Positions 8,795 to 19,087 are shown, counted from the stretch's first letter. The stretch is DNA of 64,000 nt from Kordiimonas gwangyangensis DSM 19435 = JCM 12864 (GCF_000375545.1 NZ_AQXF01000006.1:248001-312000); one strand, 5' to 3'. Program-made: numbers and translations. The notes: generated by a model from the letters alone, not told the origin.

Positions 8795-9625
8795 TTATCC
8801 GTTCACGTCGTAGGGTGGGCATTCCCAGCCCTTGGGCGATTTGGTGAAGACCTCATAGCCGTCTTCGGTGACCGCCAAGGTATGCTCGAACTGCATGGAA
8901 AGCGATTTATCGCGCGTGACCGCGGTCCAGCCGTCCGCGAGGATCTTGGAACCGGGCTTGCCGGCATTCACCATCGGCTCAATGGTGAAGAACATGCCAG
9001 GCTTCAACTCGGGCCCCGTGCCCGGGCGGCCAAAGTGCATCACACTTGGCTCATCATGGAAAACGCGGCCAATGCCATGACCGCAAAAGTCCCGCACGAC
9101 GGAATAGCGGTGGGCTTCCACATGGGTCTGGATGGCGTGGCCAATATCGCCAAGACGTGCGCCGGGCTTTACGGCCTCAATGCCTTTCCACATGGCTTCA
9201 AACGTCACCATGCACAAGCGCTCGGACAGCAGCTTCTGTTTGCCAACAAAGAACATGCGACTGGTGTCGCCGTACCAACCGTCAAGAATGACCGTCACGT
9301 CGATATTGAGCGCATCGCCCTCACGCAGTTTTTTCGGCCCCGGAATGCCGTGGCAGATCACATGGTTGATGGAGGTACATATCGACTTCGGGAAACCACG
9401 ATAGTTGAGCGGCGCGGGCACGGCACCATGGTCAGTGATAAAATCATGACACAAGCGGTCCAGCTCTTCCGTGGTGATGCCTGCCTGTACATGCGGCGTG
9501 ATATAATCCAACACTTCAGCGGCAAGGCGGCCCGCTGCGCGCATACCGTCAAGCGCTTCAGGGCCATGAATTTTGATCGCTCCGGTGCGGGCTTCCGGCA
9601 CGCTGAGCGCGTCTACATAATTCAT
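8795..9625 (-). CDS. map: methionine aminopeptidase type I
   Basis: It removes the initiator methionine from new proteins. Family segments visible are INHVICHGIPG, the metal-ligand strand NIDVTVILDGWYGD, GHGIGRVFHDEP and FTIEPM. I choose ATG at 9625 (MNYVDAL, 276 residues), preceded by AAGGATAGAGAG. The frame also has a GTG at 9667 that overlaps the sfsA stop as GTGA, so a longer, coupled form is possible. It lacks the N-terminal zinc-finger extension of eukaryotic-type enzymes. Confidence 0.95.
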   Translation of the reverse strand: MNYVDALSVPEARTGAIKIHGPEALDGMRAAGRLAAEVLDYITPHVQAGITTEELDRLCHDFITDHGAVPAPLNYRGFPKSICTSINHVICHGIPGPKKLREGDALNIDVTVILDGWYGDTSRMFFVGKQKLLSERLCMVTFEAMWKGIEAVKPGARLGDIGHAIQTHVEAHRYSVVRDFCGHGIGRVFHDEPSVMHFGRPGTGPELKPGMFFTIEPMVNAGKPGSKILADGWTAVTRDKSLSMQFEHTLAVTEDGYEVFTKSPKGWECPPYDVNG

Positions 9626-9663
9626 CTCTCTATCCTTCTTCAGACCGCCGTATTCTAGTGCGC

Positions 9664-10356
9664 TCACAACTTAATGGGAAGCGTTCCGGCAATCTCAATC
9701 TTTTCAGGCGTGAGGTCGCATGTATAACACAGGAGTTCAACGCCTTTTTCTGCGGCTTCCCTGAGGCCTGCCGCGTAGGTGGGGTCGATATGGGCGGCGG
9801 GCGTGAAGCTCTCACAGTCGCTGCGCTGCACCAGATAGAACATGACAGCGCGGTGTCCTTCGGCAACCATGTCTATGAGCTCGCGCAGGTGCTTGGCGCC
9901 GCGTGTGGTCACCGCGTCAGGAAACTGCGCCTGCGCGCCCACCTTCAACGTCACGTTCTTGACCTCGACATAACAAAGCCCGGGGTCCGCGAGCAGGATG
10001 TCGATACGGCTGTTCACACCGTATTTGACCTCACGCCGGAGCGAATTGAATCCAGTCAACTCGGGGATGGCACCGTTCTCAATTGCATCTGCGACCACGG
10101 CATTCGGGTGGCTGGTGTTGATTCCCACAAGCGAACCGTCCACCTCGATCATTTCCCAGCGCCAGTCCAGCTTGGCCTTGGGGTTCCGGTTCGGGGACAA
10201 AAGCACGCGACTGCCCGGGTCCTTGCAGCCTAGCATGGAGCCAGAGTTCGCACAGTGTGCGACAACCACCTCGCCGGACGGCAATTCCACGTCGGCCAGA
10301 AAGCGTTTGTACCGCTTGATGAGCCGCCCTTCGGTCAATGTCTCTTCAAATTTCAT
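9664..10356 (-). CDS. sfsA: SfsA family protein
   Basis: The 230-residue sequence has the family start (RLIKRYKRFLADVEL), the segment CANSGSMLGC, and the late motif YVEVKNVTLK that resembles a nuclease core with D-x-E/V-K geometry. In E. coli SfsA was named for sugar fermentation stimulation and binds DNA; its biochemical role is uncertain. It is the first gene of a likely sfsA-map-radC transcript. Its upstream region is shared with the divergent TonB-dependent receptor. Confidence 0.93.
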   Translation of the reverse strand: MKFEETLTEGRLIKRYKRFLADVELPSGEVVVAHCANSGSMLGCKDPGSRVLLSPNRNPKAKLDWRWEMIEVDGSLVGINTSHPNAVVADAIENGAIPELTGFNSLRREVKYGVNSRIDILLADPGLCYVEVKNVTLKVGAQAQFPDAVTTRGAKHLRELIDMVAEGHRAVMFYLVQRSDCESFTPAAHIDPTYAAGLREAAEKGVELLCYTCDLTPEKIEIAGTLPIKL

Positions 10357-10814
10357 GGCCGCACCCTAGCGCCCCTTTGTTGTTACAATCAAGCAACAGT
10401 TGAGATGATATAATTTCAAGTCCCGGTGAAAATCTTGACTGAATAGTCCACTATTGTACTTTTCGGTCCAGCCCTGCGTTTTACTGGGTCAGGTTTCAGC
10501 GCGTAATCCGGCCATAAGAGCCTACTGCTGAAGCCCGCTAAACAAAAATTGTGAGAGGAAACGCAGCATTTCAAGTCGGGGGTGGTTCGCATCTACCTTG
10601 CCAGCGGTTGCCAAAGTGCAACACCTATGTGTCACACTATCCTATATACTTCATAATATTACGGATTTGCGTCGCAATATAGTGGCAAGTATGCAAACTA
10701 AAGTTCCGGGCACCTTCCCAACTGGTTCGTCATCTAGGCATGACTGATCCCCGGGTAACCCACCGTACAATTTCAGACTACCGAAGCTGCGAACTTCGTA
10801 TGAGGAAAGACACC
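10357..10814. promoter_or_regulatory. 458-bp divergent regulatory region with two inverted repeats
   Basis: No gene is seen here. Two short palindromes stand out: AATAGT-CC-ACTATT at 10442-10455 and TTGCG-T-CGCAA at 10667-10677. The second lies about 140 bases before the receptor start, in a locally AT-rich stretch, and resembles the odd-length operators of LacI-type repressors. No regulator gene is adjacent. A long leader of roughly 100 bases before the receptor start is possible. Promoter elements for either direction are not clear enough to name. Confidence 0.35.
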
Positions 10815-13004
10815 ATGAAAAAAACTTGGTTTACGAATAGCGCGCGCCTTGTTGCCGGCTGTTCCATGATCGCACTGACTGCAGGCGCTCACGCGCAAAG
10901 CAGCGACAACGATTTTGTTCTCGAAGAAATCGTTGTAACCGCACAAAAGCGTGAACAATCCCTGCAGGATGTTCCAATTTCCGTTTCCGCACTCGGTGGT
11001 GAGAAGCTCAAGGACTTTGCAGCTGGCGGTGAAGACATTCGCCTGCTCTCCAGCCGCATCCCGGGCCTGAACGCAGAATCCTCGAACGGTCGTGTGGCGC
11101 CGCGCTTCTATATCCGCGGCCTCGGCAACACCGACTTCGACCTTGCTGCATCCCAGCCGGTTTCCATCGTTGTTGACGATGTTGTGCTTGAGAACGTGAT
11201 TCTCAAAAGCTTCCCGCTTTTCGATATCGACCGCGTAGAAGTGCTGCGTGGCCCACAAGGTACGCTCTTCGGTCGCAATACACCTGCCGGTATCGTGAAG
11301 TTCGACACCCGCAAGCCGACGCAAGAAGCTGAAGGCTATGTGAACGCAAGCTATGGCACCTACGGCACGGCTTCCCTCGAAGCGGCTTACGGCGCTGGCA
11401 TCAGCGACAAAGTTGCCGTTCGTGTATCCGGCCTTCTCTCCCGTCGTAACGACTGGATCGACAACGGCTTCTCCGGCAAAGAAGATGAAATGGGTGGCTA
11501 CGTCGAAGCTGCGATGCGCGCTCAAGTGCTCATCGAGCCGACTGACACGTTCAGCGCGCTCCTCAACTACCACTACCGTTCGCTTGACGGTACGTCGGAA
11601 ATCTTCCGTGCGAACATCTTCGATGCCGGCTCGAACGAGCTGAACGGCAACTTCGACCGCGACACGGTTTACCACGACGACACGCACCGCAACGAGCAGA
11701 GCTACAACAGCTGGGGCACGTCCGCGAAGCTCGAGTGGGACGTAAGCGAATCCATGACCCTGACGTCCGTGAGCGCTTATGAAACCACGTCTGGCTGTGG
11801 TATCGGCGACATCGACGGCGGCAACACGGGCGGTCCGGGTGTTGTCCCGTTCCCGAGCACGACAGAAGACTGCATCGACAACCTTGACCAGTTCACGCAG
11901 GAACTGCGCGTCTCCGGTCAAGGCACCGACAAACTCTTCTACCAGTTCGGTTTCTTCTACTTCGACAGCGACTTCACCATCCGTACGCGCCCGTTCTTCG
12001 TGCCGGACTCTACCGTTCGCCACCAGAACCAGACCTGGGCACTCTTCGGCCAGCTCAGCTATGACCTGACCGAAAACACCACGCTGACGGTTGGCGGTCG
12101 TTACACGGACGACGAAAAAACGGCTGATGCCTACTCTGGCGCATTCGGTTCGGCACTGCCGACCGTTGAGCTCAACGGCGACAACTTCAGCTGGGACGTT
12201 GCACTGAACCACATCATCAACGACGACCTGTCTGTATATGCACGCGTTGCCACCGGCTTCCGCGCTCCAACCATTCAGGGCCGTGATGTTGCCTTCTTCG
12301 GCGTTCCGACGACCGCCAAGGAAGAAACCATCACCTCCTACGAAGCTGGCTTCAAGTCTGACCTCGTAGACGGCCGCATGCGCTGGAACGGCGCCATCTT
12401 CTACTATGAGATGGACGACCTTCAGGTAACCGCAGTTGGTGGCGGCACGAACAACGTTCGCCTCCTAAACCTGAACGAAGTTAAAGGCTACGGCTTCGAG
12501 ACCGACCTCGAGTTCCTCGTGACCGAGAACCTCTCGCTGACCGCTGGCGCGTCTTATGCCCACACCAAGATCTATGACGGCTCCGTCCGCGTTCCGATCT
12601 GTGGTACCGGCATGTGTACACCAACCGACCGCCTCGACAACCAGGGCCGCGCCATCATCAATGGCAACCCGCTGCCGCAGGCTCCGGACTGGACCTTCAA
12701 CCTCGTGGCTGACTACGTACGTCCTACCGGCGACGGTGAAGAGTTCTTCATGAGCGCTGACTGGGCTTACCAAGGCGACACCAACCTTCTTCTCTACACA
12801 ACCGAAGAGTTCTACACGGACGGCACCTTTGAACTGGGCCTCCGCGTGGGTTACCGCTGGGCAGACAACCAGTATGAACTCGCATTCTTCGGCCGTAACA
12901 TCACGGACGAGAAGAACGTTAAAGGCGTGATCGACTTCAACAACCTCACCGGTTTCGTAAACGAACCGCGTGTGTTTGGTTTGGCCTTCCGCGCAGACTT
13001 CTAA
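10815..13004 (+). CDS. TonB-dependent outer-membrane receptor
   Basis: The start at 10815 is chosen because GAGGAAA precedes it and it gives a clean signal peptide (MKKTWF ... GAHAQ), making 729 residues. After it come the TonB-box-like EEIVVTAQKR, a plug domain with RVEVLRGPQGTLFGRNTPAG, and a C-terminal barrel ending in AFRADF with the terminal Phe used for outer-membrane assembly. Codon use is unlike the neighbours, with many GTT, GAA, GGT and CGT codons, a sign of very high expression. The ligand is unknown. It resembles the large 'VTAQKR' receptor class of alphaproteobacteria. No TonB-ExbBD genes lie nearby. Confidence 0.95.
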   Translation: MKKTWFTNSARLVAGCSMIALTAGAHAQSSDNDFVLEEIVVTAQKREQSLQDVPISVSALGGEKLKDFAAGGEDIRLLSSRIPGLNAESSNGRVAPRFYIRGLGNTDFDLAASQPVSIVVDDVVLENVILKSFPLFDIDRVEVLRGPQGTLFGRNTPAGIVKFDTRKPTQEAEGYVNASYGTYGTASLEAAYGAGISDKVAVRVSGLLSRRNDWIDNGFSGKEDEMGGYVEAAMRAQVLIEPTDTFSALLNYHYRSLDGTSEIFRANIFDAGSNELNGNFDRDTVYHDDTHRNEQSYNSWGTSAKLEWDVSESMTLTSVSAYETTSGCGIGDIDGGNTGGPGVVPFPSTTEDCIDNLDQFTQELRVSGQGTDKLFYQFGFFYFDSDFTIRTRPFFVPDSTVRHQNQTWALFGQLSYDLTENTTLTVGGRYTDDEKTADAYSGAFGSALPTVELNGDNFSWDVALNHIINDDLSVYARVATGFRAPTIQGRDVAFFGVPTTAKEETITSYEAGFKSDLVDGRMRWNGAIFYYEMDDLQVTAVGGGTNNVRLLNLNEVKGYGFETDLEFLVTENLSLTAGASYAHTKIYDGSVRVPICGTGMCTPTDRLDNQGRAIINGNPLPQAPDWTFNLVADYVRPTGDGEEFFMSADWAYQGDTNLLLYTTEEFYTDGTFELGLRVGYRWADNQYELAFFGRNITDEKNVKGVIDFNNLTGFVNEPRVFGLAFRADF

Positions 13005-13028
13005 GTCGCGCGACCATAGAGTTACGAG

Positions 13029-13056
13029 ACGGGGGCCTTCTGGCCCCCGTTTTTTT
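13029..13056 (+). terminator. rho-independent terminator of the receptor gene
   Basis: A GC-rich stem ACGGGGGCC / GGCCCCCGT with a very short loop is followed by a run of seven Ts, 25 bases after the receptor stop codon. Confidence 0.92.
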
Positions 13057-13080
13057 ATGGCTCGCACTAAAAACAAAAAA

Positions 13081-13103
13081 AGGCGACGGAAGCACCGTCG
13101 CCT
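13081..13103 (-). terminator. rho-independent terminator of the beta-oxidation operon
   Basis: A 9-bp stem AGGCGACGG / CCGTCGCCT with a 5-base loop lies just after the SDR gene. On the minus strand it is followed by a T-rich tail (seven Ts, G, then more Ts). Confidence 0.9.
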
Positions 13104-13125
13104 TTCTCTTGGATTTTATGGCTGC

Positions 13126-13908
13126 TTATGCGAGGCGCACGGAATGCGCACCATCAACCGGCAGTGCCACCCCTGTGGTGAAGCTTGAGGCCGGGCTCGC
13201 AAGCATCAGCATGGCAGGCACCAGCTCCTGAAGCTGCCCAGCCCGCTTGGCCGGGCTTTGCGCCAGCATGCGTTGGCCCAGTTCGCTATCAAGGAAGGTG
13301 TCGTTGATTTCGGTTTTGAAGTAGCCGGGGCAAATGGCGTTCACACGGATACCCCAACGTTGCCACTCAATGGCCATGGCGCGCGTCATTTGCACAACAG
13401 CCGCCTTGCTCGTGGCATAAGTGAGCTGCTGCGGGCCGACACCAAGACCAAGGATGGACGCCGTGTTGATAATGGAACCGCCCTTGCCGTTCTCCAGCAT
13501 CAACTTCGCGGCCACCTGCCCCACACGCCACATACCCTTGAGGTTTGTGTTCATGGTGGCATCCCAGTCTTCTTCGGTATCTTCAAGCGCCCAGTTTGGC
13601 TTTGCTATGCCTGCGTTATTGCACACGATCGTGGGCACACCCAGCATCTCCTTGGCCTTTTCAAAAGCCTTCTCGACACTCTCGCGGCTCGTCACGTCAA
13701 GCTCGACCGCGAGCGTGCGGCCACCGGTTTCGTTCGCGATCTCGACCGAAAGCGCTTCAATACGATCTTTGCGGCGGGCCCCCAGAACCACGTCGGCACC
13801 CGCCTTCGAGAGCGCACGAGCAAACTCGGCACCGATACCGGAAGACGCGCCTGCCACCAGGGCAACCTGCCCCTTGAGGCTGAAAAGTCCGTTCAGATAA
13901 TCACTCAT
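13126..13908 (-). CDS. short-chain dehydrogenase/reductase
   Basis: A classical SDR of 260 residues with the cofactor motif GASSGIG near residues 20-26, NNAG near 92-95, the catalytic serine region SIINTASILG and the YATSK active-site motif. The last gene of the thiolase / FadB-like / SDR operon, 8 bases after the FadB-like gene, it likely acts on a hydroxyacyl or keto intermediate of the same pathway. FabG-like or gluconate 5-dehydrogenase-like activity cannot be separated by sequence alone. Confidence 0.9.
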   Translation of the reverse strand: MSDYLNGLFSLKGQVALVAGASSGIGAEFARALSKAGADVVLGARRKDRIEALSVEIANETGGRTLAVELDVTSRESVEKAFEKAKEMLGVPTIVCNNAGIAKPNWALEDTEEDWDATMNTNLKGMWRVGQVAAKLMLENGKGGSIINTASILGLGVGPQQLTYATSKAAVVQMTRAMAIEWQRWGIRVNAICPGYFKTEINDTFLDSELGQRMLAQSPAKRAGQLQELVPAMLMLASPASSFTTGVALPVDGAHSVRLA

Positions 13909-13916
13909 GTTAAATC

Positions 13917-16016
13917 CTATCCTGCGTTTTCACGGTCATAATCGGCGAAGCTTTTGCCTGCTTCCGCCAGTTCTTTAAGAAGCGGTGCAGGCTTCCACCA
14001 GCGATCGCCGACGGTATCGGCATATTCGCAAATCTTCGCATATACAGTCTTGAGGCCAAGGTGGTCGGCATAGTGCATCGGTCCACCGCGGTACGGCGGG
14101 TAGCCATAGCCGTTCACATAAACCACATCGATGTCGCTGGCGCGGTAGGCGATGCCTTCACCGAGGATTTTGGCGCCTTCGTTGATGAGCGCCATCATGC
14201 AGCGCTCAACAATGGCATCAGCCGAAATCGGCTTGCGCTCAATGCCCGCCTTCGCACTTTCTTCCTCGATGATTTTCATCACCTCGGGGTCCGGCTTCGG
14301 TGTGCGGCTGCCTTCATCATAGGCATAGACACCGGCGCCCACCTTCAGGCCCTTACGGCCGGCTTCCACGAGACGGTCCATCCAGTCATAGGCTTTGGTC
14401 TCATAGTTCTCACGTCCAATGCCCTGACGGTTCAGGTAGCCAATATCAAGGCCTGCCATGTCAGACATGGTCATCGGCCCCATCGGCATACCGAAGTTAA
14501 AGAGTGCGGCGTCCACTTCCTCAGGCTTCGCGCCTTCGATTACGGAAAGCGCAGCTTCGCGGCCATAAGGCGACAGCATACGGTTACCGATAAAGCCGTG
14601 GCATACACCGGCAACCACACCCACCTTGCGGATAGTTTTTGCAAGATCAACACAGGTGGCCAGCACCTCCGGGGAGGTTTTTTCAGCACGCACAATCTCC
14701 AGAAGCCGCATCACATTGGCAGGGGAGAAGAAGTGCAGGCCCAGTACATCCTCAGGGCGTTTGGTGCAGGCGGCAATGGCATCCACATCAAGGTATGACG
14801 TGTTGCTGGCGAGGATCGCACCCGGCTTCGCAACGCGGTCAAGCTCGGTGAACACCTTTTTCTTGATGTCCATAGTCTCGAACACGGCCTCGATAATAAG
14901 GTCACAGTCGCTGAGGTCATCATAGGACAGCGTGCCTGTGAACTGGCTCATCAGGCCTTCCACCTGCTCAGCCGTCAGTTTGCCTTTGGCGGCGGAGCGT
15001 TCATAGTTCTTGCGCACCACACCAAGGCCGCGGTCGAGCGCCGCCTGTTCAACTTCAAGGATGGTCACCGGAATACCAACATTTGCGAAGTTCATGGCAA
15101 TGCCGCCACCCATGGTGCCGGCACCAATGATGCCCACACGCTTGATCTCGCGACGCGGGGTATCCTTGTCGATGCCAGGAATGCGGCTGACCTGACGCTC
15201 GGCAAAGAACATGTGCTGCAGCGCCTTGGCCTGCGGATTGGTGAAACACTCCTGGAACAGCTCGCGTTCGCGCTTCATGCCCTCGTCAAACGGCAGGTTC
15301 ACAGCAGCTTCCACACACTGGATGCAGCGCTCCGGCGCGAAATAGCCACGCGTTTGCTTGGCAACGGATTTGCGGAAACCGTCAAAAAACTCCGGCCCGA
15401 ACTTTGCGCTGTCAATTGTCATCTCGCCGGTGCGACGCGGGCCCATGTCAACCGCAGCCTTGGCGAAGGCGATGGCAGCGTCCAGCAGGTTATCTTCTAC
15501 CAGCTCATCAAGTACGCCCCAGCCCTTGGCTTCCTTGGCGCTGATGTGCCGCCCGCTCACAATCGCATCAAGCGCGTTGGCAGGCCCTGCGATACGCGGC
15601 AGGCGCTGCGTGCCGCCCGCGCCGGGCAGAATGCCAAGTTTCACTTCCGGCAAGCCGATCTTGGCGGATGACAGCGCGACGCGGTAATGGCAGGACAGCG
15701 CCACTTCAAGCCCGCCGCCAAGTGCGGTGCCGTGGATGGCGGCCACAACCGGCTTTTCCATCGCTTCGATCTCAAGCACCACTTCGGTCAGATGCGGTGG
15801 TTGCGGTGGACGACCAAATTCGCGAATGTCTGCGCCCGCAATGAACGTGCGGCCCGCACAGGCAATCACAATCGCACTGACGTCCGCATTGGATGACAGT
15901 TCTTTCATCTGGTTCGACAGGCCTTCGCGCACACTGTGCGACAGCGCGTTGACCGGTGGGTTATCAACCGTGATGATCGCGATCCCGTCGCGAATTTCCG
16001 TGGATACTGTGCTCAT
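13917..16016 (-). CDS. bifunctional enoyl-CoA hydratase / 3-hydroxyacyl-CoA dehydrogenase
   Basis: The 699-residue protein joins an N-terminal crotonase domain ([12 protein letters not shown] and the glutamate-bearing [14 protein letters not shown]) to a 3-hydroxyacyl-CoA dehydrogenase with NAD motif [15 protein letters not shown] near residue 290 and the catalytic-histidine region [12 protein letters not shown]. It carries out the two middle steps of beta-oxidation. It matches the FadJ/PHBE type and the peroxisomal bifunctional type in length. Upstream is the thiolase gene, downstream the SDR, all one direction. Confidence 0.95.
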   Translation of the reverse strand: MSTVSTEIRDGIAIITVDNPPVNALSHSVREGLSNQMKELSSNADVSAIVIACAGRTFIAGADIREFGRPPQPPHLTEVVLEIEAMEKPVVAAIHGTALGGGLEVALSCHYRVALSSAKIGLPEVKLGILPGAGGTQRLPRIAGPANALDAIVSGRHISAKEAKGWGVLDELVEDNLLDAAIAFAKAAVDMGPRRTGEMTIDSAKFGPEFFDGFRKSVAKQTRGYFAPERCIQCVEAAVNLPFDEGMKRERELFQECFTNPQAKALQHMFFAERQVSRIPGIDKDTPRREIKRVGIIGAGTMGGGIAMNFANVGIPVTILEVEQAALDRGLGVVRKNYERSAAKGKLTAEQVEGLMSQFTGTLSYDDLSDCDLIIEAVFETMDIKKKVFTELDRVAKPGAILASNTSYLDVDAIAACTKRPEDVLGLHFFSPANVMRLLEIVRAEKTSPEVLATCVDLAKTIRKVGVVAGVCHGFIGNRMLSPYGREAALSVIEGAKPEEVDAALFNFGMPMGPMTMSDMAGLDIGYLNRQGIGRENYETKAYDWMDRLVEAGRKGLKVGAGVYAYDEGSRTPKPDPEVMKIIEEESAKAGIERKPISADAIVERCMMALINEGAKILGEGIAYRASDIDVVYVNGYGYPPYRGGPMHYADHLGLKTVYAKICEYADTVGDRWWKPAPLLKELAEAGKSFADYDRENAG

Positions 16017-16122
16017 GACTTCCCCTCATGAAGTTCGGCGCGGCCACGCGCGCCAGACATATGTATTGATTGAGAGACTAGAGCGCGGGCAGCCTTTGAC
16101 CACCCCGCATAGTCCAAAAAGC

Positions 16123-17328
16123 TCAGACGCGTTCGATCACCATGGCGATACCCTGCCCCACGCCAATACACATGGTAGCAAGGCCATACCGCCCACCGCG
16201 CGCCTTAAGCTCATGCGCGAGCGTCAGCGCAAGCCGCGCGCCGGACATGCCGAGCGGGTGACCAAGCGCAATGGCACCGCCATTCGGGTTCAGGTGTTCT
16301 GCGTCATCCGCGATACCAAGACCACGGGTGCATGCCAGCGCTTGTGCTGCGAACGCTTCATTCAGTTCAATCACGTCCATGTCGTCAATCGTGAGACCAA
16401 GGCGGCTCAGCAGCTTCTGTGTCGCAGGCACAGGGCCAAAGCCCATGGTGCGCGGCGGCACACCGGCGCAAACGGCGCCTACAATGCGAGCCATCGGCGT
16501 CAGGCCATGTTTCGCTATCCCCGCTTCACTGGCCACAAGAAGCGCCGCTGCGCCGTCATTGGTGCCGGAGGCATTCCCTGCCGTCACGGTGCCGCTTGCA
16601 CGGAAGGGCGCCTTCAGTGCGGCCAGCCCTTCCATGGTGGTGCCGTGGCGTGGGTGTTCGTCCGTGGCGACCACCAGCGGTTCGCCCTTACGCTGCGGGA
16701 TGCTGACGGGTGCGATCTCACGCTCAAACCGGCCAGCCTTCTGTGCGGCTTCTGCGCGGGCTTGAGAACGGAAAGCAAAAGCGTCCTGATCTTCACGGCT
16801 GATTTTCAGGTCCTCGACCAGATTCTCCGCAGTTTCCGGCATGCTGTCTGTGCCGTATGCGGCATTGAGGGCTTTGTTCACAAAACGCCAGCCGATGGTG
16901 GTGTCGTAAACCTCCGCCTGCCGGGAGAAGGCGCTGGTGGCCTTCGGCATTACAAACGGCGCGCGGGACATGCTTTCCACACCGCCCGCAATCACAAAGT
17001 CCGCCTCACCAGCCTTGATGGCGCGGGCGCCTTGCGCAAGAGCCTCAAGCCCTGAGCCACACAGGCGATTGACAGTCACCGCGGGCACATCAACCGGCAG
17101 TCCCGCCAGCAGCGCGGCCATACGGCCCACATTGCGGTTATCTTCGCCCGCCTGATTGGCGCAGCCGTAAAACAGATCATCCACCGCAGCCCAGTCAACG
17201 CCGGCGTGACGCTCCATCAATGCCTTGATCGGATGCGCGGCCAGATCATCGGTGCGCACGCCAGAGAGGCCACCGCCATAGCGCCCGACCGGGGTCCGGA
17301 GACCATCACAAATGAATGCCTGCTGCAT
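16123..17328 (-). CDS. acetyl-CoA C-acyltransferase (thiolase, 3-oxoadipyl-CoA-thiolase-like)
   Basis: Thiolase signatures are [12 protein letters not shown] (nucleophilic Cys near 90), the histidine segment [14 protein letters not shown] near 350, and a C-terminal [10 protein letters not shown] with the second Cys. The internal stretch TTIGWRFVN together with [11 protein letters not shown] is close to that of PcaF/PaaJ 3-oxoadipyl-CoA thiolases. Its operon partners instead point to fatty-acid beta-oxidation, so substrate range is open. The start is supported by GGGAGGAAGAT before the ATG. First gene of the operon. Confidence 0.93.
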   Translation of the reverse strand: MQQAFICDGLRTPVGRYGGGLSGVRTDDLAAHPIKALMERHAGVDWAAVDDLFYGCANQAGEDNRNVGRMAALLAGLPVDVPAVTVNRLCGSGLEALAQGARAIKAGEADFVIAGGVESMSRAPFVMPKATSAFSRQAEVYDTTIGWRFVNKALNAAYGTDSMPETAENLVEDLKISREDQDAFAFRSQARAEAAQKAGRFEREIAPVSIPQRKGEPLVVATDEHPRHGTTMEGLAALKAPFRASGTVTAGNASGTNDGAAALLVASEAGIAKHGLTPMARIVGAVCAGVPPRTMGFGPVPATQKLLSRLGLTIDDMDVIELNEAFAAQALACTRGLGIADDAEHLNPNGGAIALGHPLGMSGARLALTLAHELKARGGRYGLATMCIGVGQGIAMVIERV

Positions 17329-17486
17329 ATCTTCCTCCCTGAAAGCCGCGTTATAAACCCTTGCGCCTTAAGCTAAATCATCACAGAGCAAAGGCCAGTC
17401 CTATCCCTCATTTTTCTCTATCGCTTCTGCCTTGCCTCCCTAATCGTTTGCATTAATTATACCTCCGAACCGGGAAGGAAAAGATC

Positions 17487-18638
17487 ATGGCGCTAGAAAA
17501 AGACGTATTGGACCAGCTTTGCGGCACACTGGAGAGATTCGTTCACGAACGCCTGATCCCCAACGAGCGCGTTGTCGCAGAAAATGACCGCATCCCCGAT
17601 GATATCCTTGCCGAGATTCGCGAGCTTGGGCTTTTTGCCCTTTCGATTCCCGAAGATTATGACGGTCTTGGCCTGAATATGCAGGAAGAGATTGAGGTCG
17701 CCTTTATCATCGGTGAAGCCGCACCTGCCTTCCGTTCCATCTTCGGCACCAATGTGGGCATCGGTTCACAGGCCATTGTGCTGGACGGCACGGCGGAGCA
17801 GAAAAAGAAGTACCTGCCCAAACTTGCGAGCGGTGAATTGATCGGCTCCTTCTGCCTGACTGAGCCCGAAGCCGGGTCAGACGCCGGCTCCTTGCGCACC
17901 AGCGCGCGGCGGGATGGGGACCATTTTATCCTCAACGGCACCAAACGTTTCATCACCAACGCGCCCTATGCTGGGCTTTTCACCGTCATGGCCCGCACGG
18001 ACGCAGAGAGTAAAGACGCCCGCGGTGTCTCCGCCTTCCTCGTAGAAGCCGGCACTCCCGGCCTGCGTGTCGGCAAGCCAGAGAAAAAGATGGGCCAACA
18101 AGGCGCGCCCGTGGCGGACGTGATTTTTGAGGACTGCCGCGTGCCAGCTACGAACATCATTGGTGGGCGGGAGAACATGGGCTTCAAAACCGCCATGAAG
18201 GTGCTCGACAAGGGCCGCCTCCATATCTCCGCCGTATGCACTGGTCTCGCCAAACGCATTCTGCGCGACACTGTGCGTTACGCCAAGGAGCGTAACCAGT
18301 TCGGCGGTGCTATCGCCGACTTTCAGCTCATCCAGGCCATGATAGCAGACAGCCAGACCGAAATTTATGCCGCTGAATGCATGATCCGGGATGCTGCGAA
18401 AGCCCGCGATGCAGGCGAGGACACCAAACGCAAGGCATCGTGCGCCAAACTGTTCGCGTCCGAGATGGTAGGCCGGGTAGCCGACCGCGCAGTGCAAATA
18501 TATGGCGGTGCGGGCTATATCGCGGACTATGGCATCGAACAGCTTTACCGCGACGCGCGTCTGTTCCGCATTTATGAGGGCACTAGCCAGATCCAGCAGC
18601 TCATTATCGCGAAGGACGTGATTGCCAACACGGCTTGA
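17487..18638 (+). CDS. acyl-CoA dehydrogenase
   Basis: The FAD-dependent first step of beta-oxidation. The 383-residue protein has FCLTEPEAGSDAGS (FAD and substrate site), NGTKRFITNA, and the C-terminal YGGAGYIADYGIEQLYRDARLFRIYEGTS region (split here only for naming) that includes the catalytic base glutamate YEGT. It is divergent from the thiolase operon across a 158-bp spacer, with GGGAAGGAAAAG before its start. TTGCCT and an AATTAT about 18 bases later upstream could be its promoter. Confidence 0.94.
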   Translation: MALEKDVLDQLCGTLERFVHERLIPNERVVAENDRIPDDILAEIRELGLFALSIPEDYDGLGLNMQEEIEVAFIIGEAAPAFRSIFGTNVGIGSQAIVLDGTAEQKKKYLPKLASGELIGSFCLTEPEAGSDAGSLRTSARRDGDHFILNGTKRFITNAPYAGLFTVMARTDAESKDARGVSAFLVEAGTPGLRVGKPEKKMGQQGAPVADVIFEDCRVPATNIIGGRENMGFKTAMKVLDKGRLHISAVCTGLAKRILRDTVRYAKERNQFGGAIADFQLIQAMIADSQTEIYAAECMIRDAAKARDAGEDTKRKASCAKLFASEMVGRVADRAVQIYGGAGYIADYGIEQLYRDARLFRIYEGTSQIQQLIIAKDVIANTA

Positions 18639-18720
18639 TGACTGCTGACATCGTTAAGCCTGCGTCAACCTTTTTGCCCTCATACTTCTATATCCGAGGC
18701 AATTGTAAGGGAGACGTGAC

Positions 18721-18984
18721 GTGGACGACTTCGAAAAGCAAATGCGGGACTATCGGCTGACGACCGCACACATCTATTATTATCGGCCGGACTTCAAAAC
18801 CTTGCTGCAGGAATATATCTGGCAGGAACTGGACCTTGCGCCCAAGTATCCTATCCTCCGGAAGTTTCTCGACTTCTGGGAAGCGAACCTCGATGGCAAG
18901 CTACACAGCGTTCGGGTGGCATCCGTAGAGCTGATCAAGCCGAGCGACTACAGGCAGGTGGACGCCTTATTGACCCTGAATTAG
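18721..18984 (+). CDS. usg: Usg family protein
   Basis: An 87-residue protein starting at GTG with AAGGGAGAC just upstream. The segment LTTAHIYYYRPD followed by LLQEYIWQELDLAPKYP is characteristic of the alphaproteobacterial Usg family, whose role is unknown; the name comes from linkage to tryptophan genes in other species. Here no trp genes are adjacent, and it follows the acyl-CoA dehydrogenase by 82 bases. Confidence 0.85.
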   Translation: MDDFEKQMRDYRLTTAHIYYYRPDFKTLLQEYIWQELDLAPKYPILRKFLDFWEANLDGKLHSVRVASVELIKPSDYRQVDALLTLN

Positions 18985-19006
18985 GGCCATGTGAATGCAC
19001 CACATA

Positions 19007-19020
19007 AATGTGATCACATT
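19007..19020. promoter_or_regulatory. 14-bp perfect palindrome upstream of the cupin gene
   Basis: AATGTGATCACATT is a perfect 7+7 inverted repeat 67 bases before the cupin start. It is flanked by TGAATG on the left and CATTCA on the right, so a larger dyad of about 30 bp exists. It looks like a protein-binding operator but no regulator is encoded next to it. The TGTGA/TCACA halves lack the 6-base spacer of a CRP site. Confidence 0.5.
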
Positions 19021-19087
19021 CATAACGTGGTTGTGATAGGCTGGCTTCCTATTCGATGCCGCCAAGGCATATTATGGGGAGCCAGAT

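Noticed and set aside
10773-12212. 479-codon minus-strand frame opposite the TonB receptor
   Set aside because: Shadow frame; the receptor on the plus strand has a signal peptide, plug and barrel motifs.
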